NCBI GenBank assembly: GCA_016722065.1
Contig: JADKGX010000001.1
Location: 744,001 to 808,000, forward strand
DNA length: 64,000 nucleotides
Reading direction: 5' to 3'
From: Planctomycetota bacterium
GTDB taxonomy: Bacteria; Planctomycetota; UBA8742; UBA2392
Of the stretch, positions 18,393 through 27,222 are shown in pieces. How positions within the stretch are numbered: the stretch's first letter is position 1; every line of letters begins with the position of its first letter. Under the pieces are notes generated by a model, which worked only from the letters and a program-made list of their open reading frames with translations, did no database searches and had not been told where the DNA came from. Made by a program: the position numbers and the translations under genes.

Positions 18393-20438
18393 TTACAACC
18401 GTCAACGAAAACGGCCCGCCGGTTGGCGGGCCGTTTGGTGTTTCCTTGTTGCCTATGCCTTGCGGCGGCGCAGGCGCGTCGCTGCCATGGCACTGATGCC
18501 CAGCAGGCCCAGCAGGGCCCACTGGCTGGTCGCGCTGGTCGTGGCCGACACCGCACAGCCGTTGTCGTTGGCCTTGCCGCTGTTGGGGTCTACCTGGATC
18601 TGCAGGGCAAAGGACTTCTCGTTGGTCGCGCCGGTCATGTCCGTGACCCGGATAACCACGTTGGTCGTGCTGCCAAAGCCACTGGGCGTGCCGGTGATGC
18701 TGCCGCCCGGCAGCAGGCTCAGGCCTGCCGGCAGCGTGCCGCTGTACAGCGACCAGGTGTACGGCGCTGTGCCGTTGACCGCGTCCAGCGAGGCCGCATA
18801 GCTGTGGCCCGTCACCGCACCCGGCAGCGTCACGGTCGTGATCGCTACCGCATTGGTATCCGTGCCCGTGCCCATGAACCGGATGATGTACGGCGAAGGA
18901 CGGCCCGGGTCATTGTGCGTGATCTCAATCTGGCAGTCCTTGACACCTGCCAGGCTTGGGTCAAACACCACGTCGAACTGCGTGTTGGCACCAGGCGCCA
19001 GCGTCGTGACATACCCGCTGGTGCTCAAGCCAAAGTCCGCAAAGTTCACACCCGTCTTGTTCGGCATCGACAGCGTCAGGTTCAGGTTGCCCGAGTTCAC
19101 AATCGAAATCACCAGCGGGAACGTGTTGCCCGCGTTGACGTCGATGGAACCAAGGTCGCGGCTGCCGCCCGGCACCGCAGCAGCACCACTGGTGATCATC
19201 GGGCCGATGTAGCTGCCCTCACGTACTTCCACCACCGGCGCGTTCAGCACCGCGTTGCCCGTCACGTTCAGCACAAACGGCGTGCCCGTGCCCGAGTCAT
19301 TGTGCGTGAACTGGATGATGCCTGTCTTGGTGCCCGCGCTGGTCGGGTCAAACGTGATCGTGAATGTCGCGCTGGCACCCACCGCAATCGTGCCCGCAAA
19401 ACCGGCCGATTGCAGCTGGAACTCCGTCGTTGCCGGCGTGAAGCTGGGTGCACTTACCGTCAGCGCCGCAGAGCCCGTGTTCTCAATGTAGATCGTGCGC
19501 GCAGCCGTCGGGCCTGCGTTCACATCCTGGTTGCCAAAGTCCAGCAACCCCGTCGCAGGCGCTGGGTTCGCAAGAACCGGGCCGCCCGCGTTGGTCTCAT
19601 GCGCCACCAGAATCGGGGCCGTGCTTACACCCACACCCTTGACGTTGACAATGAACGGCGTGGTCTGCGTTGTGTCGTCGTGGGTAAACGAGATCGTGGC
19701 TGTCTTGGTACCCGTAGATGTCGGGTCAAAGGCCACCGTGAACGAGGTGGTCGCACCCGGTGCCAAGGCACCAGCGGTGAACCCGGTCGTGTCCAGAATG
19801 AACTCGCCCGGCGTTGTGCCACCGATCGTGGGCAGGCCCACGTTCAGCGCCACGCCACCGGAACTCAGGATGTTGATCGTGATCGCCGGTGTCGCGCCGC
19901 CGGCCACCAGCTGGTTGCCAAAGTCGCGCAAGCCCGCTGCGGCCGCGTTGTGCGTAAACGGAGCGCCCGGCGCCGTGCCTTCCGACACCGTCATGCCCGC
20001 CACCGTCGACGTCGTGCCGTTGCCCAGCACAGGAATGTAGTACGGGCTGGGTTGGCCTGTGTCCGTGTGCGGCAGGCGAACGTAGGCGTCCTTGCTGCCC
20101 ACGCTGGTCGGGTCAAAGGCCACCGTGAACGTCGTGCTTTGGCCCGCTGTCAGACCGCTTTGCAGGCCCGTGGAGTCCACCACAAACTGGTTCCACCAGT
20201 TGCCGCCTGTGTCAGGCGTGCTGATGTTCAACTGGCCCGTACCCGTGTTCTTGATGAAGATCGTGATCGAGCCACTGGGACCAGCGTTGATGTCCTGGTT
20301 ACCAAAATCGCGCGGCGTGCCTGTGGGCGACTGGTTGTGCGGTATCACAGGACCCGTGGCCGAACCCAGACGCACTTCAATGTCCGGGTTGGGCACGATC
20401 GCCTCACCCTTGAGGTTCACCTCAAACGGTGATGTCCC
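18393..20438. repeat. Duplicated segment, copy B (about 2.05 kb identical)
   Basis: Counterpart of 14313-16357 in direct orientation, about 4080 bp away. It covers the terminator, the sorting tail and the last four to five choice-of-anchor-D repeats of the intact gene. Confidence 0.9.
18409..18436. terminator. Terminator of copy B
   Basis: The same 12-bp hairpin as at 14329-14356, 17 nt beyond the stop of the intact gene. It was duplicated with the gene end. Confidence 0.88.
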
Positions 20439-22148
20439 TGAACCGGTTGCGTTGTGCGGCAGGTTGAACGTGGCCGTACTGATGCCCACCGTCGTGCGGT
20501 AGAACGTGATCGTGATCGTCGTGCTTTGGCCCACCGGCAGCGGGTTCACAAAGCTTGACGTGTTGATGTAGAAGTCGTTGGGCTGCGCACCTGTCTTGGT
20601 GTAGGCACCAAAGGTGATGTTCGCCGGGCCGTTGTTGGTGATGTACAGGTTCAACGGCGCAGACACCGTGCTGGCGTTGATCTGGCCAAAGTCCCGCGCA
20701 CCGCCCACGGCCTGGTTGTCGGTGATGATCGCACCCGTCGGGCCGCCTTCACGCACCACCATGTCCGGGCCCGGCTGTTCAATCTTCAAGTCGTCAATGC
20801 ACCAGCCCGTGTGCAGCGTGGCCCCCGTGGGGCCGATGCCAAAACGAACCGAAACCGTCGCAGCACCTGCAGCCACAGCCGTCAGGTCGTAGTACACCGA
20901 AGTCCAGGCTGTGTCCTTGTAGGTCGTGCCACCGGTGCTTTGCCACACGTTGGTCCAGGTGGTGCCGTTGTTGCTTACCTGGATCGTGCCGCCGCCGTTG
21001 GGGCAATCCAATGCCAGCCCCATAAAGCGCCAGAAGCTCAAACGCACCGTCGTGGCCGTTGAGCAGTTCACCAACGGCGACACAGCCCATACTGCGCTGG
21101 TCATGTTGATGGCGTAGTTGCCGCCAATCGTGTCGCCCAGAATGTAGTTGTCTGTCGTCGCTGCCGTGTGGTCCGTACCAGGCTCCTCACGGTTCGGGCT
21201 GGTCGCCGTATAGGCCACTGCCGGCGAACGCTGCCACGTGCCGCTCAACTGCCAGCCCGTGAACGTCGAGAAGTCATCGTTGAAGGGCAAAGCCGCCGGC
21301 GGAGGTACCACTGTAATCTGGAAGGCCTTGGTTGATGTATCCGGCGTAGGCGATTTGCTGTCGTTGACCTGCACGGTGAAGTTGTAGACACCCGTTGTCG
21401 TCGGGCTGCCTGAAATCACCAGGCCATAGTTGGGCGAACCTTGCGGCGCGGCTGTCAACCCCGGCGGCAGCGAGCCCGCAATCAGGTAAGTCGGGTTGCC
21501 CTGCCAGTTATACGGGGTGGTGCCGTTAGCGGCTGTGATTACGGTGTTGTAAGCCGAACCCACGGCGCCGGTCGAAAGCGGCGAAGCGGCCGAAATCGCA
21601 AACCCCATGTTGACGAGGTAGTCTTCGGACTCGCCATAGGAGAACGTGGTTGTCGGGTGGTTTGGGTTCGAACTATACGCTGCCCGAACGCGCAGTCGCA
21701 AAATGCCCGCCGCACTGGGTGGCGTGAATGTGATCGTGACCGTCGCGCCAGAACCCTGCGACACCACGCTGGAGTTGCCCAGCGATTCACCGGTGTCGGT
21801 GAAGACGCCGTTGTTGTTGTAATCAATCCATGCGCTGGCGCCCATGGTGTAGCTGCCACCAGCAAAGGTGACTTCCAGCGTGTGCTGGGTGTTGGGCACC
21901 ATGTTGGGCGGCGTTACGCCACTGTAGTAAGTGTAGTACGGTGTCGATGTGTACCCTGAGGTGTTCGACATCAATGTCGTCGCACCCTGCTTCATCGCCA
22001 CCTTGGTGATCCAGAACCCGTAAGGCGAGCCGTCGTTGGAAAACGTCGGCACGGGCGAATAGCCGTCATAGGGCGGCGCAGCGTTCAATGTGCCCGCAAA
22101 AGCGGTCAACATCGAGATCAGCAAAGCTGTGCTCAAGAGAAACTTCAT
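18453..22148 (-). CDS. Giant GEVED / choice-of-anchor-D secreted protein, copy B (intact)
   Basis: About 1231 aa, secreted and probably surface-anchored. The start at 22148 (MKFLLSTALL) is chosen for GGAGGAG 7 nt upstream and a signal peptide ending near LNAAPP. In order there are a beta-rich GEVED-like domain (SYGESEDYLVNMG), an Ig-like He_PIG segment (GSLPPGLTAA), a jelly-roll domain with MGLALDCPNGGGT and GWCIDDLKIE, then about six choice-of-anchor-D repeats (RDFGNQ / SFTVAFDPTS / HNDxGxxxPF). A second He_PIG segment follows (LPAGLSLLPG), then the tail NDNGCAVS, a hydrophobic helix, and RLRRRKA. The N-terminal third differs strongly from copy A while the C-terminal half is nearly identical, which points to gene conversion or a partial recent duplication. 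The role is probably adhesion or matrix formation; the ligand is unknown. Confidence 0.85.
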   Translation of the reverse strand: MKFLLSTALLISMLTAFAGTLNAAPPYDGYSPVPTFSNDGSPYGFWITKVAMKQGATTLMSNTSGYTSTPYYTYYSGVTPPNMVPNTQHTLEVTFAGGSYTMGASAWIDYNNNGVFTDTGESLGNSSVVSQGSGATVTITFTPPSAAGILRLRVRAAYSSNPNHPTTTFSYGESEDYLVNMGFAISAASPLSTGAVGSAYNTVITAANGTTPYNWQGNPTYLIAGSLPPGLTAAPQGSPNYGLVISGSPTTTGVYNFTVQVNDSKSPTPDTSTKAFQITVVPPPAALPFNDDFSTFTGWQLSGTWQRSPAVAYTATSPNREEPGTDHTAATTDNYILGDTIGGNYAINMTSAVWAVSPLVNCSTATTVRLSFWRFMGLALDCPNGGGTIQVSNNGTTWTNVWQSTGGTTYKDTAWTSVYYDLTAVAAGAATVSVRFGIGPTGATLHTGWCIDDLKIEQPGPDMVVREGGPTGAIITDNQAVGGARDFGQINASTVSAPLNLYITNNGPANITFGAYTKTGAQPNDFYINTSSFVNPLPVGQSTTITITFYRTTVGISTATFNLPHNATGSGTSPFEVNLKGEAIVPNPDIEVRLGSATGPVIPHNQSPTGTPRDFGNQDINAGPSGSITIFIKNTGTGQLNISTPDTGGNWWNQFVVDSTGLQSGLTAGQSTTFTVAFDPTSVGSKDAYVRLPHTDTGQPSPYYIPVLGNGTTSTVAGMTVSEGTAPGAPFTHNAAAAGLRDFGNQLVAGGATPAITINILSSGGVALNVGLPTIGGTTPGEFILDTTGFTAGALAPGATTSFTVAFDPTSTGTKTATISFTHDDTTQTTPFIVNVKGVGVSTAPILVAHETNAGGPVLANPAPATGLLDFGNQDVNAGPTAARTIYIENTGSAALTVSAPSFTPATTEFQLQSAGFAGTIAVGASATFTITFDPTSAGTKTGIIQFTHNDSGTGTPFVLNVTGNAVLNAPVVEVREGSYIGPMITSGAAAVPGGSRDLGSIDVNAGNTFPLVISIVNSGNLNLTLSMPNKTGVNFADFGLSTSGYVTTLAPGANTQFDVVFDPSLAGVKDCQIEITHNDPGRPSPYIIRFMGTGTDTNAVAITTVTLPGAVTGHSYAASLDAVNGTAPYTWSLYSGTLPAGLSLLPGGSITGTPSGFGSTTNVVIRVTDMTGATNEKSFALQIQVDPNSGKANDNGCAVSATTSATSQWALLGLLGISAMAATRLRRRKA

Positions 22149-22203
22149 CGACAACTCCTCCAAGAATCATCCGAAGTACGGTGTGCTCAACACCGTTCAA
22201 GAA

Positions 22204-22248
22204 CCACCGATTCGCGCACGCGTTCCTCAACGCCTGCCTGCGCGGTGG
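22204..22248 (-). promoter_or_regulatory. Structured leader upstream of copy B
   Basis: Outer stem CCACCG (22204-22209) / CGGTGG (22243-22248). Inner stem around the invariant core GTTCCTCAAC (22222-22231), flanked by CGC and GCG, with AACGCCTG at 22229-22236. It has the same arrangement as the leader of copy A and lies about 60-100 nt upstream of the start codon. The flanking GCGTAGAA block is also shared. Confidence 0.55.
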
Positions 22249-22459
22249 CTGAAGTCCTGCCCGATCAAGTTGGTTTCTACGCCACCAAAGTGTAACCATC
22301 TTGCGTGGTAATCCCAAGTCTCATTCGCCCTTGATGTGTAAGATTCCTGACTCTCCACCGGTTGCAAACAAGTTCCACAAGCATAACTCAGCAATCAGTT
22401 TACACGCATTCGCGCTGTCTTTTCCGCTGACCTTGACCGCGCCAAACCGGCACCGGTGA

Positions 22460-22500
22460 CAGAATTGGCAGAAATTATTTCTGCCACAGGCCAAATTCTG
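22460..22500. promoter_or_regulatory. Nested perfect palindrome
   Basis: GGCAGAAAT-T-ATTTCTGCC (22467-22485) is a perfect 9+1+9 palindrome. It is enclosed by CAGAATT (22460-22466) and AATTCTG (22494-22500). In a GC-rich genome an AT-centred palindrome between divergent genes is a candidate operator. No matching regulator site is known to me. Confidence 0.45.
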
Positions 22501-23082
22501 GCCTTGCAGGCAGGACTCCAAACTGTGGTGAATCATCCCAGGCAACACAGGCCTGGCCATCGCAGGAACGCGTCGGGGCAGACTCTGGCACGCAGACAAG
22601 TCCTTCGAAACCGCAGAAGCCCGAAGCAGCATGGGCACCTCGAGGCTGATAACCCCAGCGACCGCAGCAAACCCTTCCTATATGTAGGCGCCACGGAAGC
22701 CAGCCAGCAGGAACTTCGATTGGATCGCAACAATCAGCGGCAGAAACATGCGCGCGAACGCATGCTTGCGCCGGCGAGCCTGACCGACTTCACAACCACG
22801 GCGCCAAAGCACTCGAGCTCGCGACAGCGCCAGTTCAGCAGCCTGACGAACCGTTCGGAGCGATGGCGCTTCACTTCGTCAGCGTTGACAAACCGGGCCG
22901 AGACCTGTGTCGCGCCTCGGGGGCTTGGGCCCTGCGCCAGCGATCCATCGAACCGGCTTAGCGCGTGCGTTTGGGGCGATCCTTCAATCTTCAACGGGTT
23001 TCGGTTGACCGGGTGACGATCCAAGTGGGACAATCCTGCCAACCCCAACTTTGCTGCCAGGCCTGTTTGAAGGAGGCCCGCC

Positions 23083-24612
23083 ATGCACGGCAAGCCATTG
23101 TCCTTTGTGTTGCTATCGCTGCTTCTGGCGCCACTGCTGTTTGGCCCCACCGGGTGTGTTGAATCCGGCGGCAACGCCGGCACACCACCGGCGGAAGAAG
23201 AAGACCTGTCGGTCAAGATGACCTTGTCGGAATCCGACAAGATCCACTTCTTGCGGCGAACTCAATTCGCCTTCACACCGGCGGACCTGCAACGGCTGAA
23301 CACGCTGGGGTACGGCCCTTTCCTGGCCGACATGATGGACTTGCAGGTTCAGCCGCAGCTCGAATCCGACGCCCTGGCCGCCAGTGTGGCCGACGCCGAT
23401 TTTCCTGGCGAACAGGAGCTGGCCCGCTGGTGGCTGTACCTGATGACGCACAACCAGAACCCGTTTCAGGAAGTGCTGGCGATGTTCTGGCACGACCACT
23501 TTGCGGCCTCTACCAACGTGCTGGCCGCCGAGGCGCGGTTTTGGGAGTTCGACCACATCAACCTGTGGCGGCAGTATGGCACTGCCAAACTGGATGAGTT
23601 GCTGTACCGCATGACTACCGACTGGCTGATGCTTGAATGGCTGGACGGCGTGCGCAGCACCAAGAACGCCCCCAACGAAAACTTTGCCCGCGAGTTCTGG
23701 GAACTGTTCACCCTGGGCGCCGACAACGGCTACACCCAGGGCGAAATCATTGAAGCCAGCAAATGCTTCACCGGCTATCGCACGCGCCTGATTGCCGACC
23801 GTGCAGGCCCCGGCCGCGACCAACTGGTTGTCGAATACGACGGTGCGCGCCACAACAACAACAGCAAGACGATCTTTGGCAAAACCGTCGCCGGCAACGG
23901 TCAGCAGGAATACCGCGACATGGTCAACCTGACACTGGCCAACCGGCAGGTGGCGGAGTTCATCTGCCGCAAGCTGTGGGAATACTTCGTGTACACCTCG
24001 CCCAGTCAGGCACTTGTAGACGAACTGTCGCGCGGCTTTCGGGCGACTTACTACGACCTCAAACTGCTGCTGACCCGCATCTTTCAGTCCAAGGCCTTCT
24101 TTTCACCCCGCGCCAAGGCCGGGCTGGTCAAGAACCCGGTCGAACACGTGGTCGGCTTCCAGCGCGCGACGGGCCTGCTGATCACGCCCACGCGCAGCGA
24201 CAACGCGTTGATTGATATCGGCCAGCGCCCGACCCAGCCGCCCACGGTCAATGGCTGGCCCAGCGGCACGTTCTGGACTTCCAGCCAGGGTCTGCTGGAG
24301 CGCGCCAATTCCTTGCGTGATTCGGTGTACTACCGCAACGAAGCACCCCAGGCCGGCTATGACGTTTCGACCCTGCTGCAACCGGGCGCCACGCAGGACT
24401 TTCAGGTTGTGACGCGCTGTGCCTGGATCCTGCAGGTCGCGCTGAACACCGCCCAGTTCAACGAATGCATTGACTACCTCAACACGGACCGCAACGGCGC
24501 GGGTGCCATCATCAGCCAGCCCTGGGACCCCAACGACCCGGTGCAGCGAGAAAAGAAGCTGCGCGGGCTGCTGTACATTCTGGGCAACCTCCCCACCTAT
24601 GCGATTCGATAA
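23083..24612 (+). CDS. DUF1800-domain lipoprotein
   Basis: A 509-residue protein. The N-terminus is a lipoprotein signal with Cys25 (LFGPTGC), followed by a short linker and a DUF1800 domain. Hallmarks are KIHFLRRTQFAFTP at the domain start, MFWHDHFAAS (around residue 142), a NENFAREFWELFTLG motif (around 202), and GKTVAGNGQ-like then EFICRKLWEYFV motifs. DUF1800 proteins are exported and nearly always precede a DUF1501 gene, as here (10 bp gap). The pair's function is unknown; they are often found with cytochromes or dehydrogenases in planctomycetes and proteobacteria. A strong GAAGGAGG precedes the ATG. Confidence 0.9.
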   Translation: MHGKPLSFVLLSLLLAPLLFGPTGCVESGGNAGTPPAEEEDLSVKMTLSESDKIHFLRRTQFAFTPADLQRLNTLGYGPFLADMMDLQVQPQLESDALAASVADADFPGEQELARWWLYLMTHNQNPFQEVLAMFWHDHFAASTNVLAAEARFWEFDHINLWRQYGTAKLDELLYRMTTDWLMLEWLDGVRSTKNAPNENFAREFWELFTLGADNGYTQGEIIEASKCFTGYRTRLIADRAGPGRDQLVVEYDGARHNNNSKTIFGKTVAGNGQQEYRDMVNLTLANRQVAEFICRKLWEYFVYTSPSQALVDELSRGFRATYYDLKLLLTRIFQSKAFFSPRAKAGLVKNPVEHVVGFQRATGLLITPTRSDNALIDIGQRPTQPPTVNGWPSGTFWTSSQGLLERANSLRDSVYYRNEAPQAGYDVSTLLQPGATQDFQVVTRCAWILQVALNTAQFNECIDYLNTDRNGAGAIISQPWDPNDPVQREKKLRGLLYILGNLPTYAIR

Positions 24613-24622
24613 GGAGAGTGCC

Positions 24623-25945
24623 ATGAAAACGATCAAGGCAATCGGCAGCGAATCGCGCCGCAACTTCCTGCGTGTGGCTGGCGCGGGCGCAGGCTTGCTG
24701 GCACTGGGCGCGCTTTCGGGCAAGGACATGCCCTTTGGCAAGCCAATCCAAGCCACACCGCTGGCCAACCACAAGCGCGTCATCATTATCAACATGCTGG
24801 GCGGCAACGACGGCTTGAACACCGTGTTCCCGACCACCGGCGCCGTGGCCACCAAATACCAGACCAAGCGCCCGCAGATTGCGTATCTGCCTGGCCAGGG
24901 CTTGAGCCTGACCGGCGGCCCCAACGTGCCCGATTACGAACTGAACCCGGCGCTGGTGAACGTTCAGTCCATGTGGAACGCCGGCGATGTAGGCATCGTT
25001 TACAAGGTGGGCTACCCGCAACAGAACCTGAGCCACTTTGTCAGTGAGGATATCTGGAGCTGGGGCGCACGTGGCGGCCCGCTGGCCTTGCCGGGCGTGG
25101 CCCCGGGCTGGGTGGCGCGCTATGCCAACGCCTATGCTTCCACGGCCATGGGTGTGGTTTCTATCGGCGTGGGCCGCCGGCTGGATTTTGAGGGTGCCGC
25201 GACCAGCCCGGTGCTGGTCAGCAGCCTGGGCGCATTCAACTTCGATACCGATTACAACTACAGTTCCAACCACGTGCTGCGTCTGGCCAAGGTGCAGGCG
25301 ATTTTGGGCCAGCAGCCCACGGGCGACCTGGCAGGCGATATCGCGGCGGCGCAACTTGCCAGTTTTGCGGGTTCGGCTGCCGTGCAATCGGCGATTGCGG
25401 ATTACACCACCTACGCCACGGCCAACAGCATTGCTTACCCCACCAACCCCGGGTCGACCAACCTGACCAGCATGGGCTCACGCATGCGCGACGTAGCGCG
25501 CTTGATCTATGGCGGGTTCGACACACGGGTGTTCTATACCGGCTACGGCGGCTTTGATACGCATGCCGGCCAGATTGCGGCCCATACCAGCCTGTTGACC
25601 ACGCTGGACGAAGCCCTGGCGGTTTTCCGCACCGACATGCAGACAATGGGCGTGTGGAACGATGTCGTGATTGTGGTGATCAGTGAGTTCGGTCGCCGCA
25701 GTTATGAAAACGGCAGCCTGGGCACCGACCACGGCCACGGCAACTGCGTGCTGGTGCTGGGCGGGCCGGTCAATGGCGGCTTGTTTGGCGGCATTTCCAG
25801 CACCGACATGGACGCCGAACACCTGCCCTACGACACCGATTACCGCGACATCTACCGTGAACTGTTGCAGGATCACCTGGGCAACAACCCGGCGGCGATT
25901 TTTCCTGAAACACAGCCGACCAGCAACATTCCGAACCTGATTTAG
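24623..25945 (+). CDS. DUF1501 protein with Tat signal
   Basis: A 440-residue protein. The start at 24623 follows AAGGAG and gives a twin-arginine signal (SRRNFLRVAGAGAGLLALG). The frame is open further upstream only as overlap with the DUF1800 gene. DUF1501 features are HKRVIIINMLGGNDGLNT near the mature N-terminus, NLSHFVSEDIW, GYGGFDTHAGQ and SEFGRRSYENGSLGTDHGHG, which recall the metal-binding core of the alkaline-phosphatase/sulfatase-like fold. Tat export suggests folding with a cofactor before secretion. It is the second gene of a three-gene operon. Confidence 0.92.
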   Translation: MKTIKAIGSESRRNFLRVAGAGAGLLALGALSGKDMPFGKPIQATPLANHKRVIIINMLGGNDGLNTVFPTTGAVATKYQTKRPQIAYLPGQGLSLTGGPNVPDYELNPALVNVQSMWNAGDVGIVYKVGYPQQNLSHFVSEDIWSWGARGGPLALPGVAPGWVARYANAYASTAMGVVSIGVGRRLDFEGAATSPVLVSSLGAFNFDTDYNYSSNHVLRLAKVQAILGQQPTGDLAGDIAAAQLASFAGSAAVQSAIADYTTYATANSIAYPTNPGSTNLTSMGSRMRDVARLIYGGFDTRVFYTGYGGFDTHAGQIAAHTSLLTTLDEALAVFRTDMQTMGVWNDVVIVVISEFGRRSYENGSLGTDHGHGNCVLVLGGPVNGGLFGGISSTDMDAEHLPYDTDYRDIYRELLQDHLGNNPAAIFPETQPTSNIPNLI

Positions 25946-25953
25946 GGGTAATT

Positions 25954-27174
25954 GTGCAACCTTTGCCTGCCATCCGGTCCCGCGCGCCAGGCCGCTTTGC
26001 CGGCTTGTCCGCGCTGGGCTTGTGCGCCCTGTGCCTGGTGTTTGCCGCTTGTGGCGGTGGCGACAGCGGCGGCGGTGGTGGCGGTGGCGGCAGCACTCCC
26101 TGGCCGGACCCCGGCCCGCGCGACCCCATGCCGGCGCAGTTCCAGACACTGGATTACTACTTCAAGCCGGAACTGATTTCGGCTGGCTTCACAGGCACCA
26201 GCCAGAACATGCCCGTCAAGCTGGCCCAGGCGCCGGCACCGGACAACCGCATTTTTGTCAGCGTTCTGAACGGCACGATCCTGACTATAGATGCCGCAGC
26301 GCCGCACACACAAACCGTGTGGGCCACCTTGAGTGTCCTCAATGGCGCCGAACAAGGCCTGCTGGGCATCGCCCTGTCACCCAACTTTGCCAGCAACGGC
26401 TTTGTGTATGTGCAGGCCTGCGTCAACAACGTCACCAATAAGCAGCAGATCATTCGCTACACAGACAGCGGCGGGGTGGGTATCAACCCGGTGGTGATTC
26501 TGGACAACCTGCCCACGGGCAACATACACAACAGCGGGGCGCTGAAATTTGCCACCGACGGCATGCTGCTTTGCACCGTCGGCGACGCCGGCACCGATAC
26601 CGACGCCCAGCAAAGCGGGCTGAAATCCGGTCGCCTGCTGCGCATGACCGAGGCCGGGGGCGTACCCGGCGACAACCCGCTGGCCGCGCCCAACGAATAT
26701 GAGTGGTGCCGCGGCCTGCGCAACAGCTTTGGCCTGTGCGTGCACCAGGCCAGCGGCATTTTTGTGGCCACGGAAAACGGCCCCAACAGCAACGATGAAC
26801 TGAACTATCTGGGCAAGGGCAAGAACTTTGAATGGGGCGCCGGCACTCCCGTGCCGGGCGCGCAGGTAGGTTTCAAGATGCGCAACTGGGGCACCGTGAT
26901 TGTGCCCACGGGGGTCACGTTTCATACCGGAGCAGCGGTGCCGCCGGGCTATGGCGACAACCTGTTCATCTGCAGTTACGACGTCAACGAGATTCTGCGC
27001 TTTGAAATGTTCGGCAGCCCGCCGGTGAACATCAACCTGGAACATTCGTTTGCCACGTTCACTAACAGCGGCAACAGCAACAAGCCGCTGGATATCATCC
27101 AGATGAACGATGGCAGCCTGCTGGTCAGCACCTTCACGGCCATCTGGCGAATCTACGCCCGCACAGGCCCGTAA
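25954..27174 (+). CDS. Soluble sugar dehydrogenase-like (GSDH/PQQ beta-propeller) lipoprotein
   Basis: A 406-residue lipoprotein with a GTG start 8 bp after the DUF1501 stop. The lipobox Cys33 is followed by a Gly-rich linker. The body matches the glucose/sorbosone dehydrogenase propeller: EQGLLGIALSPNFA, RNSFGLCVHQASG, FVATENGPNSNDELN and YGDNLFICSY. These domains bind PQQ and calcium in true dehydrogenases and oxidise sugars in the periplasm or at the cell surface. Many homologs lack proven activity, and I cannot verify every PQQ ligand by eye. Cotranscription with DUF1800 and DUF1501 suggests a joint extracytoplasmic oxidative function. Confidence 0.85.
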   Translation: MQPLPAIRSRAPGRFAGLSALGLCALCLVFAACGGGDSGGGGGGGGSTPWPDPGPRDPMPAQFQTLDYYFKPELISAGFTGTSQNMPVKLAQAPAPDNRIFVSVLNGTILTIDAAAPHTQTVWATLSVLNGAEQGLLGIALSPNFASNGFVYVQACVNNVTNKQQIIRYTDSGGVGINPVVILDNLPTGNIHNSGALKFATDGMLLCTVGDAGTDTDAQQSGLKSGRLLRMTEAGGVPGDNPLAAPNEYEWCRGLRNSFGLCVHQASGIFVATENGPNSNDELNYLGKGKNFEWGAGTPVPGAQVGFKMRNWGTVIVPTGVTFHTGAAVPPGYGDNLFICSYDVNEILRFEMFGSPPVNINLEHSFATFTNSGNSNKPLDIIQMNDGSLLVSTFTAIWRIYARTGP

Positions 27175-27180
27175 CGGACC

Positions 27181-27197
27181 GCGGGCTTCCAGCCCGC
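27181..27197. terminator. Hairpin between convergent genes
   Basis: GCGGGCT-TCC-AGCCCGC, a perfect 7-bp stem 6 nt after the dehydrogenase stop, followed by AAAA on the plus strand. It lacks a good U-tract in either direction, so it may act as an mRNA 3' end stabiliser rather than a strong terminator. Confidence 0.5.
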
Positions 27198-27222
27198 AAA
27201 ACAAGCCAGCCCCGCCCCCAAA

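Larger units (their letters stand above)
18062..18452. other. Upstream region of copy A and end of copy B
   Basis: No gene is seen in these 391 bases. The part near copy A contains a nested hairpin leader (18129-18180). The part near copy B holds the terminator (18409-18436). Between them (about 18240-18400) the sequence is distinctly AT-richer than the rest of the window and probably contains the promoter of copy A. Confidence 0.6.
22149..23082. other. 934-bp divergent intergenic region
   Basis: No convincing gene is seen. The reading frames here (for example 22456-23016 plus and 22321-22638 minus) have compositions unlike their neighbours and no recognisable motif. The stretch holds the structured leader of copy B (22204-22248), a nested perfect palindrome (22460-22500), and, at its right end, the ribosome-binding site GAAGGAGG of the DUF1800 gene. 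A decayed gene in the middle cannot be excluded. Confidence 0.6.

Noticed and set aside
18423..20432. 669-residue plus-strand open frame (and its counterpart at 14343-15959)
   Set aside because: Arg/His/Gly-rich composition, no motif, fully antisense to the giant secreted proteins. It is open only because of the GC-rich codon pattern of the opposite strand.
14373..22148. Regular repeats that could be mistaken for a CRISPR or VNTR array
   Set aside because: Period and sequence follow protein domain repeats of about 110-130 residues; there are no short direct repeats with unique spacers.
22456..23016. 186-residue plus-strand frame in the divergent intergenic region
   Set aside because: Amino-acid composition is atypical, there is no start context, no recognisable domain, and it overlaps other equally poor frames.
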